Shown piece after piece: positions 8,938-17,605 of a stretch of DNA of 64,000 nucleotides. A model generated the notes under the pieces. That model was not told the origin of the DNA. It made no database searches and worked only from the letters and a program-made list of their open reading frames with translations. The stretch's first letter is position 1. Each line of letters opens with the position of its first letter. Origin of the DNA: an uncultured Flavobacteriales bacterium. Its GTDB lineage: Bacteria; Bacteroidota; Bacteroidia; Flavobacteriales_E; Vicingaceae. The position numbers were made by a program, and so were the translations under genes. Where the stretch lies: assembly GCA_905479915.1 (NCBI GenBank), contig CAJQOH010000022.1, positions 23,102 through 87,101 of the forward strand, in the 5' to 3' direction.

Positions 8938-9753
8938 ATGAATAAAGAGGAATTAATAAATCAAATTAAAATAAAGAAATCATTTTTATGTGTTGGTTTA
9001 GATGCTGACATTGATAAAATTCCTCAGTATTTATTGAAAGAAGAGGACCCAATTTTTGAGTTTAATAAACAAATTATTGACGCCACTAAAGATTTATGTG
9101 TTGCATACAAACCAAATACGGCTTTTTATGAAAGTTTAGGTGCAAAAGGTTGGGAGAGTTTAGAGAAGACAATAGCTTATATTCCTAAAGATATTTTTAC
9201 GATAGCTGATGCTAAAAGAGGAGATATTGGGAATACTTCTAAGATGTATGCCAATGCATTTTTAAATACACTTAATTTTGATTCTGTTACTGTTGCTCCT
9301 TATATGGGAAGTGATTCTGTAATGCCATTTTTAGAGTTTAACGATAAATGGGTTATTCTTTTAGCATTAACCTCTAATAAAGGGGCTGATGATTTTCAGT
9401 TTTTTAATGATGGGAATGAACAGCTTTTTGAAAAAGTTTTAAAACAGTCTAAAAAATGGGGTAACGATAAAAACTTAATGTACGTTGTGGGAGCTACAAG
9501 GCCTGAAATGTTTACAGAGATAAGGAATGTTGTTCCAGATAGTTTTTTATTGGTGCCAGGAGTTGGAGCTCAAGGAGGTTCTTTATCTGAAGTATGTAAA
9601 TACGGAATGAATAAAGATTGTGGTTTGTTGGTTAATTCTTCTAGAGGAATTATTTATGCGGGCAATGACGAAAAGTTTGCCTCAGCAGCGAGAAATTCTG
9701 CTTTGCAAGTTCAAAAAGAAATGGCTATCTTGTTAGAAGAATTTTTAGCTTAA
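8938..9753 (+). CDS. pyrF: Orotidine 5'-phosphate decarboxylase, type 2
   Basis: Last step of UMP synthesis, OMP to UMP plus CO2. The catalytic DAKRGDI motif is present (in [17 protein letters not shown]), together with the N-terminal FLCVGLDAD and [11 protein letters not shown] and the phosphate-binding VPGVGAQGG. The 271-residue length and these motifs fit the longer subfamily 2 enzyme. Third gene of the purM-prfA-pyrF group. Confidence 0.96.
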   Translation: MNKEELINQIKIKKSFLCVGLDADIDKIPQYLLKEEDPIFEFNKQIIDATKDLCVAYKPNTAFYESLGAKGWESLEKTIAYIPKDIFTIADAKRGDIGNTSKMYANAFLNTLNFDSVTVAPYMGSDSVMPFLEFNDKWVILLALTSNKGADDFQFFNDGNEQLFEKVLKQSKKWGNDKNLMYVVGATRPEMFTEIRNVVPDSFLLVPGVGAQGGSLSEVCKYGMNKDCGLLVNSSRGIIYAGNDEKFASAARNSALQVQKEMAILLEEFLA

Positions 9754-9792
9754 AATTCGATATTTTTATAATTCATTATTAAATTTTACATT

Positions 9793-10803
9793 ATGGGACC
9801 AGAGTTTATTTTTAAAATTATTTTAGGGCTGTTTGCAGTTCTTTTTACATTAGGATTGTTTTTTATCGTTAAACAGAAAACAGCTGTTGTTATAGAGCGT
9901 TTAGGAAAATTTCATAGAATAGCTAGTTCAGGTTTTAACCTTAAAATACCTATAATAGATAAAAAAGCAGGTACTGTTAATTTGAGAGTAATGGAATTGC
10001 CTGTTGAAGTAGAAACGAAAACAAAAGATGATGTTTTTGTTCGAATGATTGTTTCCGTTCAGTATTATGTAGTAGAAAGTAATGAAGGGATTAGACAATC
10101 GTTTTATAAGTTTGATAATCCAGCAAGACAAATTCAATCTTATGTTTTTGATTCTATTCGATCTGAGGTGCCAAATATGCTTTTAGATGATGTATTTAGT
10201 GAAAAAGATAAAATAGCAAAAGCAGTTCAGACAGAATTATCCGAAACAATTGAAGAATATGGTTATGCTATCATAAAAGCATTAATAACTGACATTGATC
10301 CTGATGCTAAAGTAAAGCATGCAATGAATGAAATTAATGCTGCAAAACGTATGAAAGAAGCTGCAAAAGAGTATGCAGAAGCAGATAAAATTAAGGTAGT
10401 TGCAGCTGCAGAAGCAGAAGCTCAAAGTAAAAAACTACAAGGTCAAGGTATTGCTGATCAGCGAGTTGCTATTGCCAATGGTTTAAAGAACTCTGTAGAA
10501 GAGGTTAGAGGAGCAATGGAAGATGGTGTAACTGGTCGTGAGGTAATGAATATGTTATTTATGACCCAACATTATGATACGATTAGCCGCTTAGCTGAGG
10601 ATGGAGTAAATACTATTTTTATGCCCTATTCTCCAAGTAGTGTTGGAGATCTTCAAACTCAAATTCAATCAAGTTTATTATCGGCTGATACGATTACTAA
10701 AACTACAACAAGCTCTGATATCGCAAAAGCAAGCATGAAGAGTAAAAAAGCAAAAAGAGCATCATCCGCTGATGATTCAGTTGCTGGAGAAGATTTTGAG
10801 TAA
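9793..10803 (+). CDS. SPFH/stomatin-like membrane protein
   Basis: One N-terminal membrane segment (about residues 7-26, FKIILGLFAVLFTLGLFFIV) is followed by an SPFH domain starting KQKTAVVIERLGKFHRI, then a long Ala/Glu/Lys-rich coiled coil (about 180-225). The tail after about 290 is Ser/Thr/Lys-rich and probably disordered. Stomatin-type proteins form oligomeric scaffolds at the inner membrane and act with proteases or transporters, but no partner (for instance an NfeD gene) is adjacent. It ends 3 bp before the DUF2851 gene. Specific role unknown. Confidence 0.85.
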   Translation: MGPEFIFKIILGLFAVLFTLGLFFIVKQKTAVVIERLGKFHRIASSGFNLKIPIIDKKAGTVNLRVMELPVEVETKTKDDVFVRMIVSVQYYVVESNEGIRQSFYKFDNPARQIQSYVFDSIRSEVPNMLLDDVFSEKDKIAKAVQTELSETIEEYGYAIIKALITDIDPDAKVKHAMNEINAAKRMKEAAKEYAEADKIKVVAAAEAEAQSKKLQGQGIADQRVAIANGLKNSVEEVRGAMEDGVTGREVMNMLFMTQHYDTISRLAEDGVNTIFMPYSPSSVGDLQTQIQSSLLSADTITKTTTSSDIAKASMKSKKAKRASSADDSVAGEDFE

Positions 10804-10806
10804 AAG

Positions 10807-12081
10807 TTGAAAGAAGATTTATTACATTACATCTGGAAGTACAAGTTGTTTAATACTTCAAAGCTTATTATCCAAAATGATAAAAAAATTGAAGTAACCG
10901 ATTTTGGATTACATAATACAGATGCTGGTCCTGATTTTTTTAATGGTAAAGTTAAAATTGACGAAACTGTTTGGGCCGGAAATATTGAACTTCATATTAA
11001 TTCCTCAGATTGGATTAAACATAAACATCAGTTTGATAAAGCATATAATAATGTGATCCTTCACGTTGTTTATAATAATGATAAACAGATTTTAGATAAA
11101 GATGGAAACGATATTCCAACTTTAGAATTAAAGGATCTTATTGATAAAAGTTTAATAGAGAACCACAGTAAACTTATTGATCAATCAGGTGCTGATATTT
11201 CTTGTAGAAATCAAATTAAAACAGTTGATGAATTTACTATTCAATCATGGCTTAGTCGTTTAGCAATAGAACGTTTAGAGCGAAAGGCTGAAGAGATTCA
11301 GGTAACACTTCATCAAAATCAAAACAATTGGGAAGAGACTTTTTATCAATATCTATTTAAGTACTTTGGATTAAAAGTGAACCCTTTACCATTTGAATTG
11401 TTGGCAAAAAATACCGTACTTAAAATTATTGAAAAGCATCACAGTTTGTTTGCAATTGAATCGTTACTGTTCGGACAAGCTGGTTATTTAGAAGATGATA
11501 TTGAAGATGAATATTTTCAAAAGCTTAAAAAAGAATATCAATTTTTAAGATCAAAATTTGAATTGTCTCCTTTAGATAAAAACTTATGGAAGATGCTGCG
11601 TTTACGTCCAAATAATTTTCCGACAATAAGAATTGCTCAATTGTCTACTTTATTGAGTAGAGAAGCACGTTTGTTTTCTAAAGTAATCGAAACAAATTCT
11701 ATAAAAGAGCTCCAGGAGCTTTTTGCAGTTAAAGCTTCTGAATATTGGGATACTCACTATCAATTTGGAGAATTGGCTAAAGAAGAAACACTTAAAAAAA
11801 TAGGAATTAATACCATCAATACTATTATTATCAATGTTATTGTACCATTTACTTTTGTTTATGGAAAAGTAAATCAAAAAGAAGAATTGGTGGATAAGGC
11901 TTTGAAATTTCTCGAAAATATCAAACCAGAAAACAATTCCATTGTAAAAGATTGGACTGAATTAGGCGTAAAATCAAGTAATGCAATGCATACCCAATCA
12001 TTGATAGAACTTAAGAACAATTATTGTTCTCAAAAAAAATGTTTAAATTGCAGTATCGGAAATAAAATCCTCCAATCATGA
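10807..12081 (+). CDS. DUF2851 family protein
   Basis: Starts at TTG 10807; the protein MKEDLLHYIWKYKLFNTSKL begins as DUF2851 members do, and no nearby ATG would keep this segment. Further family-like parts are VWAGNIELHINSSDWIKHKH and a C-terminal Cys cluster (CSQKKCLNCSIG, Cys pattern C-x4-C-x2-C) that could hold a metal. The biochemical role of the family is not known to me. The stop codon overlaps the next ATG by 4 bp (ATGA), a sign of translational coupling with the PspC-domain gene. Confidence 0.8.
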   Translation: MKEDLLHYIWKYKLFNTSKLIIQNDKKIEVTDFGLHNTDAGPDFFNGKVKIDETVWAGNIELHINSSDWIKHKHQFDKAYNNVILHVVYNNDKQILDKDGNDIPTLELKDLIDKSLIENHSKLIDQSGADISCRNQIKTVDEFTIQSWLSRLAIERLERKAEEIQVTLHQNQNNWEETFYQYLFKYFGLKVNPLPFELLAKNTVLKIIEKHHSLFAIESLLFGQAGYLEDDIEDEYFQKLKKEYQFLRSKFELSPLDKNLWKMLRLRPNNFPTIRIAQLSTLLSREARLFSKVIETNSIKELQELFAVKASEYWDTHYQFGELAKEETLKKIGINTINTIIINVIVPFTFVYGKVNQKEELVDKALKFLENIKPENNSIVKDWTELGVKSSNAMHTQSLIELKNNYCSQKKCLNCSIGNKILQS

Positions 12082-12302
12082 TTAATAAAATCCTTTCATA
12101 TTTTGAAAAGCAAGCCTTTGGAGTTTGTTCATGGTGGGGAGAAAAACTTCAATTAAAATCAAGTAGAATAAGAATGACATTTATTTATCTTTCATTTTTA
12201 ACTTTTGGTTCCCCAATTTTTGTTTACTTAATTATGGCTTTTTTATTGGAGCATAAAGAGTATTTTAAGCTTAAAAAACGTAGATCTGTTTGGGATATTT
12301 AA
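12078..12302 (+). CDS. Small PspC-domain membrane protein
   Basis: A 74-residue protein made of little more than one PspC domain: an amphipathic start (KQAFGVCSWWGEKLQL), a basic turn (SSRIRMTFIYLS) and a hydrophobic segment (about 35-58) with a charged tail. PspC domains sit in the inner membrane and, in phage-shock systems, sense envelope stress; no pspA, pspB or sensor domain is nearby. It is wedged between DUF2851 (4-bp overlap) and the K+ channel (13-bp overlap). Confidence 0.8.
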   Translation: MINKILSYFEKQAFGVCSWWGEKLQLKSSRIRMTFIYLSFLTFGSPIFVYLIMAFLLEHKEYFKLKKRRSVWDI

Positions 12303-13342
12303 AACATACATTATTTAATTTCACGTACTTTAGAAAGGTATACCTTGCGTTACTTCTCTTAATTACTATTCTGTTTTTTGGAATTACAGGATTTATATTG
12401 ATAGAAGGCTATACTTTAGGTGAAGCATTTTATATGACTGTATTAACAGTTTCTACTGTAGGTTTTAACGAAGTTAGACCCTTATCTGATATTGGTAGAA
12501 TATTTACAGCATTTTTGATTATCTTTAGCTTTAGTACATTTGTATATGCTGTAACATCTATTTCTAATTATATATTAGATGGAGAGTATAAACTTTATTT
12601 TAGAGATTTAAGAACAAACAAGAAAGTGAGTAAAATTTCCAATCATACAATTATTTGTGGCTACGGTAGAAACGGTAAACAAGCAGCAACAGAACTTAAA
12701 TCTCATCGTAGAAAATATGTTGTCATAGAACAAGATAAGGTGTTGAGTGATGAATTACGTGAAGAACATGATATTCCGTTTATTGAAGGAGATGCAACAT
12801 TAGAAAGATATTTAGAGAAAGCAGGAATACAAACAGCATCATCTTTAATTACTACTTTACCTAAAGATGCTGATAATCTTTTTGTAGTATTGACCGCTAG
12901 AGAAATGAACCCTGACCTTTTAATTATTAGTAGAGCATCAAAGGATAATTCTGATAAAAAATTAAAAAGAGCAGGAGCGGATAATGTAATAATGCCTGAT
13001 AAAATTGGAGGAGCTCATATGGCTTCATTAGTTATTAAACCAGATGTTATTGAGTTTATGGATTATGTAATGGGACAAGGAACAAGTTCTGTTAATTTGG
13101 AAGAAATTACCTTTGAAAATCTTCCTGATGAATTAAAAAATAAAACAATTAGAGAGTTAGGTATTAGAGATAAATCTGGAGCGAATATAGTTGGTTTTAG
13201 AACCCCTGAAGGAGAGTATATTATAAATCCTTCACCAGATACGGTAATTACCCCACAAGCAAAAATATTTGTGTTAGGAACAATAGATCAAATTGATGCT
13301 TTTAGAGAATTTGCTACTCAGCAAAATTTATTAAACAAATAA
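12290..13342 (+). CDS. Potassium channel with cytoplasmic RCK (TrkA-N/TrkA-C) domains
   Basis: Two membrane helices flank a pore loop (about residues 17-37 and 70-92), the pattern of MthK-like 2TM channels. A Rossmann-type RCK domain follows (IICGYGRNGKQAATELKSH, IEGDATLERYLEKAG), then a TrkA-C-like end (about 265-345). The selectivity filter reads STVGFNEVRPL: TVGF is followed by Asn where TVGYG channels have Gly. Start is TTG 12290; starting later would cut the first helix. The RCK domain is expected to gate by nucleotide or ion binding. It overlaps the PspC gene by 13 bp, so they are probably co-translated. Confidence 0.88.
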   Translation: MGYLKHTLFNFTYFRKVYLALLLLITILFFGITGFILIEGYTLGEAFYMTVLTVSTVGFNEVRPLSDIGRIFTAFLIIFSFSTFVYAVTSISNYILDGEYKLYFRDLRTNKKVSKISNHTIICGYGRNGKQAATELKSHRRKYVVIEQDKVLSDELREEHDIPFIEGDATLERYLEKAGIQTASSLITTLPKDADNLFVVLTAREMNPDLLIISRASKDNSDKKLKRAGADNVIMPDKIGGAHMASLVIKPDVIEFMDYVMGQGTSSVNLEEITFENLPDELKNKTIRELGIRDKSGANIVGFRTPEGEYIINPSPDTVITPQAKIFVLGTIDQIDAFREFATQQNLLNK

Positions 13343-13353
13343 AATATTTACAA

Positions 13354-14259
13354 GTGAAAATTTTAATCACGGGAAGTAATGGACTTTTAGGTCAAAAGTT
13401 AATTAAATTGTTGGCAGCAAACAACAATGTAGAATTGTTAGCTACTTCAAAAGGAGAGAATAGAATTAAGGATAAGGAAGGATATCAATATCAATCTTTA
13501 GATATTACCAATAAAGAAGAAGTATTAAATGTTGTAGATGGTTTTAATCCAGATGCAATTATTAATACAGCTGCAATGACTAATGTTGATGCCTGTGAAT
13601 CAGATAAAGAATTATGCTGGGATTTAAACGTAAATGCAGTTAAGTACTTTATTGAAGCTTCAGAAAAGAATAACTCTCATTTAATACATCTTTCTACGGA
13701 TTTTATTTTTGATGGAGAGCAAGGGCCTTACAAAGAAGTAGATCAGCCAAATCCATTAAGCTATTACGGAGAATCAAAATACGAAGCTGAAAAGTTGTTG
13801 GCTGCAAGTAATATTAAATGGAGTATTGCTCGAACAATTATCGTTTATGGAATTGTAGATGATATGAGTCGTTCAAATATTGTTTTATGGGCAAAAGAAG
13901 CTTTAGAAAAAGGAAACCCATTAACGATAGTTGATGATCAATTTCGTTCTCCAACTTTAGCAGAAGATTTAGCTATGGGGTGTTATTTAATTGCAGAAAA
14001 ACAAGCTGAAGGGATCTATCATCTTTCAGGTAAAAATGTAATGAGTATTATCGATTTAGTGTATAAAGTAGCTGATTTTTATGGATTGGATAAATCTATT
14101 GTTACTCCAATTAAATCTGCATCATTAAATCAAGCAGCAAAACGTCCACCTAAAACAGGTTTTATTTTAGATAAAGCTGTAAATGATTTAGGTTATAACC
14201 CTGTTAGCTTTGAAGAAGGTTTAAAAACACTTACAAAACAGTTAGAATTGACTGCGTAA
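13354..14259 (+). CDS. RmlD-like SDR (dTDP-4-dehydrorhamnose reductase family)
   Basis: GTG start at 13354. The N-terminus MKILITGSNGLLGQKL is a dinucleotide-binding GxxGxxG motif. INTAAMTNVDACE, LSTDFIFDG and the catalytic YYGESKYEAEK (YxxxK, with the upstream Ser/Thr) follow the RmlD_sub_bind pattern. The product probably reduces a nucleotide-sugar keto group. No other rhamnose or O-antigen genes are adjacent, so rfbD itself is not claimed. It lies 11 bp after the channel gene and 1 bp before pabB. Confidence 0.82.
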   Translation: MKILITGSNGLLGQKLIKLLAANNNVELLATSKGENRIKDKEGYQYQSLDITNKEEVLNVVDGFNPDAIINTAAMTNVDACESDKELCWDLNVNAVKYFIEASEKNNSHLIHLSTDFIFDGEQGPYKEVDQPNPLSYYGESKYEAEKLLAASNIKWSIARTIIVYGIVDDMSRSNIVLWAKEALEKGNPLTIVDDQFRSPTLAEDLAMGCYLIAEKQAEGIYHLSGKNVMSIIDLVYKVADFYGLDKSIVTPIKSASLNQAAKRPPKTGFILDKAVNDLGYNPVSFEEGLKTLTKQLELTA

Positions 14260-14260
14260 G

Positions 14261-15478
14261 ATGAATGTTATAAATCATACTATTTCGAATAAGAATTTAT
14301 TTGAAAAACAACTACTAACTTATTTTAAAGATAAGAAGAATGTTGTTTTTTTAAATAGTAATGATGTAGATAAAATCAATCTTTTTGCGGTTTCTAATAA
14401 CAATGGTTTAGATAAAAACAAGAATCAGTTTGGATTTATTTCTTATGATTATAAGAATAAAATAGAAGAATTGTTTTCTAACCATTTTGATGGAATTCAA
14501 TTTCCAGAAAAACATTTTTTTACCCCAGAATTACTTTTTAAGTTAGAGAAGGATAAAGTTGAAATTGTTTTTTCGAATGATTATTTAGAAAAAATAGAGG
14601 TAATAATTTCTGAAATTGAAAAGACTTCCATCGAAGAGATTGAGCAAGAAAAAATAGAAGTATTACCAAAAATTTCTAAGGAAGACTATTTGAAAACAGT
14701 AACTCAATTAAAAGAACACATTCAGTTAGGAGATATTTACGAAGTAAATTATTGCCAAGAATATTTTTCTGAAAAGGTTGAGGTTAATCCAATAGATATC
14801 TATATCAAATTGAATAAAAAATCACCAACACCATTCTCATGTTTTGTAAAGTGTGATAATAATTATTTAATGTCAGCTTCCCCTGAGCGTTATATTCAAA
14901 AGGAGGGTAGTAGAATTCTTTCTCAACCAATAAAAGGAACTGCAAAAAGAGGAGTTACTTTAGCAGAAGATAAGGTTATAAAAGATCAATTATTTGGTGA
15001 TCCTAAAGAGCGTAGTGAAAATGTGATGATTGTTGATTTGGTAAGAAATGATATTTCAAAAATTGCGAAAAAAAATACAGTTAGCGTGAATGAATTGTGT
15101 GGAATTTATACGTTTCCTCAAGTACATCAAATGATTTCATCAGTTTCTGGACAAGTTGAAAATGATGTTTCGTTTGAAGATATATTAAAAGCTACTTTTC
15201 CAATGGGATCAATGACTGGTGCTCCAAAAATTAGAGCAATGAAGTTAATTGAACAATATGAGAAAACTAAACGTGGTTTATATTCAGGTACTGTTGGTTA
15301 CATTAATGAAAAAGGAGATTTTGATTTTAGTGTTGTGATTAGAAGCATAGCTTATAATGCAACAAATAATTACCTTTCATTTATGGTTGGTGGAGCTATT
15401 ACTGCTCTGTCTGACCCAGAGAAGGAGTATGATGAATGTTTATTAAAAGCAAAAGCAATGCTAGAAGTGTTAAGTTGA
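14261..15478 (+). CDS. pabB: Aminodeoxychorismate synthase component I (PabB-type)
   Basis: A chorismate-binding enzyme that with a glutamine amidotransferase makes 4-amino-4-deoxychorismate for folate. The key sequence is PIKGTAKRG: the Lys of PIKGT is the mark of PabB-type enzymes, whereas anthranilate synthases have PIAGT. Other family motifs are ERYIQKEGSRILSQ, ERSENVMIVDLVRNDI and FPMGSMTGAPKIRAMKLIE. At 405 residues it is somewhat shorter than E. coli PabB, with a reduced N-terminal part. No pabA or pabC is adjacent. Only 3 bp separate it from tilS. Confidence 0.88.
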   Translation: MNVINHTISNKNLFEKQLLTYFKDKKNVVFLNSNDVDKINLFAVSNNNGLDKNKNQFGFISYDYKNKIEELFSNHFDGIQFPEKHFFTPELLFKLEKDKVEIVFSNDYLEKIEVIISEIEKTSIEEIEQEKIEVLPKISKEDYLKTVTQLKEHIQLGDIYEVNYCQEYFSEKVEVNPIDIYIKLNKKSPTPFSCFVKCDNNYLMSASPERYIQKEGSRILSQPIKGTAKRGVTLAEDKVIKDQLFGDPKERSENVMIVDLVRNDISKIAKKNTVSVNELCGIYTFPQVHQMISSVSGQVENDVSFEDILKATFPMGSMTGAPKIRAMKLIEQYEKTKRGLYSGTVGYINEKGDFDFSVVIRSIAYNATNNYLSFMVGGAITALSDPEKEYDECLLKAKAMLEVLS

Positions 15479-15481
15479 TAG

Positions 15482-16786
15482 GTGTTAAATCGATTTATAA
15501 CATATTATCAAAAAAATAAACTGTTTAATGCAACAGATAAAGCTCTATTAACTGTTAGTGGAGGAAAGGATTCTATTGTTATGTTGCATTTGTTTAAAGA
15601 AGCTAATCTAGCTTTTGGTGTAGCACATTGTAATTTTAATTTGAGAGGAGAAGACGCTAACCAAGATCAATTATTTGTTCAAGAGTTTTGTGAAAAAAAT
15701 AAGATTCCTTTTTATACTATAAATTTCCAAACACAAGAATACGCTACCAAAAATGGGATTTCTATTCAGATGGCTGCGAGAGATTTACGATACGATTGGT
15801 TTGAGAAAATTAGAGAAGAAAATAATTACCAATATATTGCAACAGCTCATCATAAAAATGATGTTGCTGAAACAATGTTAATTAATCTAGTAAACGGAAC
15901 CGGTTTAGCTGGTTTACATGGAATCAATGCTAAAAAAGGGAAAATAATTCGTCCGTTATTGTGTTTTACTCGCAGAGATATTGACGATTACTCTAACCAA
16001 AATAAAATTGATTATAGAGAAGATCTTTCTAATGCAGATACCAAGTATACACGAAACTCAATTAGACATGATGTTATCCCGAAACTTGAGAAGATTAACC
16101 CAACAATTATTGAAACATTAAATGTTGAAGCAAGTCATTTTTTAGGTGATGAGAAGATAATTTCAGACAAAATTAAATTAGATAAAAAACGTTTATTCCT
16201 AATAAATGGAAATGGATTTAAAATTGAAATTCAAGAGCTTAAAAAATTATCACCACTGAATTCATATTTGTATTATTTTTTGAGAGAGTATAATTTTAAT
16301 AGCACCAATGTTTCAGATATCATTCATGGATTAGAAAATCAATCTGGAAAAATATATTATTCATCTACGCATCAAATTGTTAAGGATAGGAAGTTTTTAT
16401 TGTTGAATAAAATAGAAGAAACATCTATAGATCATATAGAAATTAATACTATTGAAGATTTACCATTTAACTATAAAGTGGTAGATGATATCAAGAATTT
16501 AGAGATTAATAAATCTAATGACTATGCTTATTTAGATGCTGATAAAATTCATTTTCCTTTGATACTTAGAGGTTGGAAAAATGGAGATTCTTTTAATCCT
16601 TTAGGGATGAATGGAAATAAAAAGGTAAGTGACTTTTTGATTGACAACAAAATTTCTCTTTTTGAAAAGCAAAAGGTAGGAGTATTAGAATTTAAAGATC
16701 AAATAATATGGTTGATAGGTTATCGTATTGATGATTGTTTTAAAATCACTTCGAAAACCAAAAGAGTACTCATTCTATCAAAATAG
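15482..16786 (+). CDS. tilS: tRNA(Ile)-lysidine synthase
   Basis: Modifies C34 of the CAU-anticodon tRNA-Ile to lysidine so that it reads AUA. The PP-loop ATPase motif SGGKDS is at residues 26-31, followed by AHCNFNLRGEDANQDQ and ATAHHKNDVAETMLINL. A C-terminal TilS substrate-binding domain ends LRGWKNGDSFNPLGMNG and KVSDFLIDNKIS. Start is GTG 15482, close behind the pabB stop. Length 434 is normal. An essential gene in an AT-rich genome that uses AUA often. Confidence 0.95.
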   Translation: MLNRFITYYQKNKLFNATDKALLTVSGGKDSIVMLHLFKEANLAFGVAHCNFNLRGEDANQDQLFVQEFCEKNKIPFYTINFQTQEYATKNGISIQMAARDLRYDWFEKIREENNYQYIATAHHKNDVAETMLINLVNGTGLAGLHGINAKKGKIIRPLLCFTRRDIDDYSNQNKIDYREDLSNADTKYTRNSIRHDVIPKLEKINPTIIETLNVEASHFLGDEKIISDKIKLDKKRLFLINGNGFKIEIQELKKLSPLNSYLYYFLREYNFNSTNVSDIIHGLENQSGKIYYSSTHQIVKDRKFLLLNKIEETSIDHIEINTIEDLPFNYKVVDDIKNLEINKSNDYAYLDADKIHFPLILRGWKNGDSFNPLGMNGNKKVSDFLIDNKISLFEKQKVGVLEFKDQIIWLIGYRIDDCFKITSKTKRVLILSK

Positions 16787-16790
16787 AGCT

Positions 16791-17576
16791 ATGATTTTTA
16801 CAGATCAAATCGGTCATAAATTTAAATTAGAATTTGTTCCTAAAAGAATTGTTTCTGTGGTTCCATCACAAACGGAATTGTTATACGATTTAGGTTTAGA
16901 TGATCGAGTAGTAGGTATTACAAAATTTTGTATTCACCCGGAAGAATGGTTTAGAAATAAGAAGCGAATTGGGGGTACAAAAAATTTAAACTTGGCTAAA
17001 ATAGCTGATCTTAACCCCGATTTAATTATTGCTAATAAAGAGGAAAATACGCAAGCAGAGATTGAAGAATTGCAAAAGCTTTACCCAGTTTATACAAGTG
17101 ATATTTCTAACTTAGATGAGAGTATTAGTATGATTAAAGATCTTGCTGTTATTACAGATACTGAAGATCAGGCTTCAAGTATTATTCAAAAAATAGTCAA
17201 TGATTTTAATAGATTGGCCGAGGTATCCGTCAAAAAATGTACAGCGTTATATTTAATTTGGAAAGACCCTTATATGAGTATTAACCAAAATAGGTTTATC
17301 AATGATATGATGCAACGTTGTGGTTTTGAAAATGTAATTGTATCAAATGTAGATTATCCAGAACTTACGAAGAATCAAATTTTAACATTAAATCCTGATT
17401 TTATATTGCTCTCTTCAGAGCCATATCCATTTAAAGAGAAGCACATAAAAGAAATTCAAGAACTTTCCCCAAAATCTAAAGTTATACTTGTTGATGGTGA
17501 ATATTTTTCATGGTATGGTTCTAGATTACAAAATGCTGTAAGTTACTTTGTTGCTTTGATAGATAAAATCCCTTAA
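16791..17576 (+). CDS. BtuF-like substrate-binding protein without signal peptide
   Basis: I choose ATG 16791, 4 bp after the tilS stop; an upstream in-frame start at 16728 would overlap tilS and add a non-homologous basic tail. The fold is that of helical-backbone cobalamin/iron-siderophore binding proteins: KRIVSVVPSQTELLYDLGL, GITKFCIHPEEW, KIADLNPDLIIANKEEN and LNPDFILLSSEPYPF. There is no signal peptide, so it may be cytosolic or a cobinamide-linked variant, and no permease or ATPase gene is adjacent. The ligand cannot be told from sequence. Confidence 0.82.
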   Translation: MIFTDQIGHKFKLEFVPKRIVSVVPSQTELLYDLGLDDRVVGITKFCIHPEEWFRNKKRIGGTKNLNLAKIADLNPDLIIANKEENTQAEIEELQKLYPVYTSDISNLDESISMIKDLAVITDTEDQASSIIQKIVNDFNRLAEVSVKKCTALYLIWKDPYMSINQNRFINDMMQRCGFENVIVSNVDYPELTKNQILTLNPDFILLSSEPYPFKEKHIKEIQELSPKSKVILVDGEYFSWYGSRLQNAVSYFVALIDKIP

Positions 17577-17605
17577 CTTTCTAGCTTTTTAGCATTATCA
17601 CACAG

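Noticed and set aside
16728..16790. Longer start for the BtuF-like gene overlapping tilS
   Set aside because: The extra residues are the out-of-frame reading of the tilS end and do not fit the family; ATG 16791 follows the tilS stop directly.
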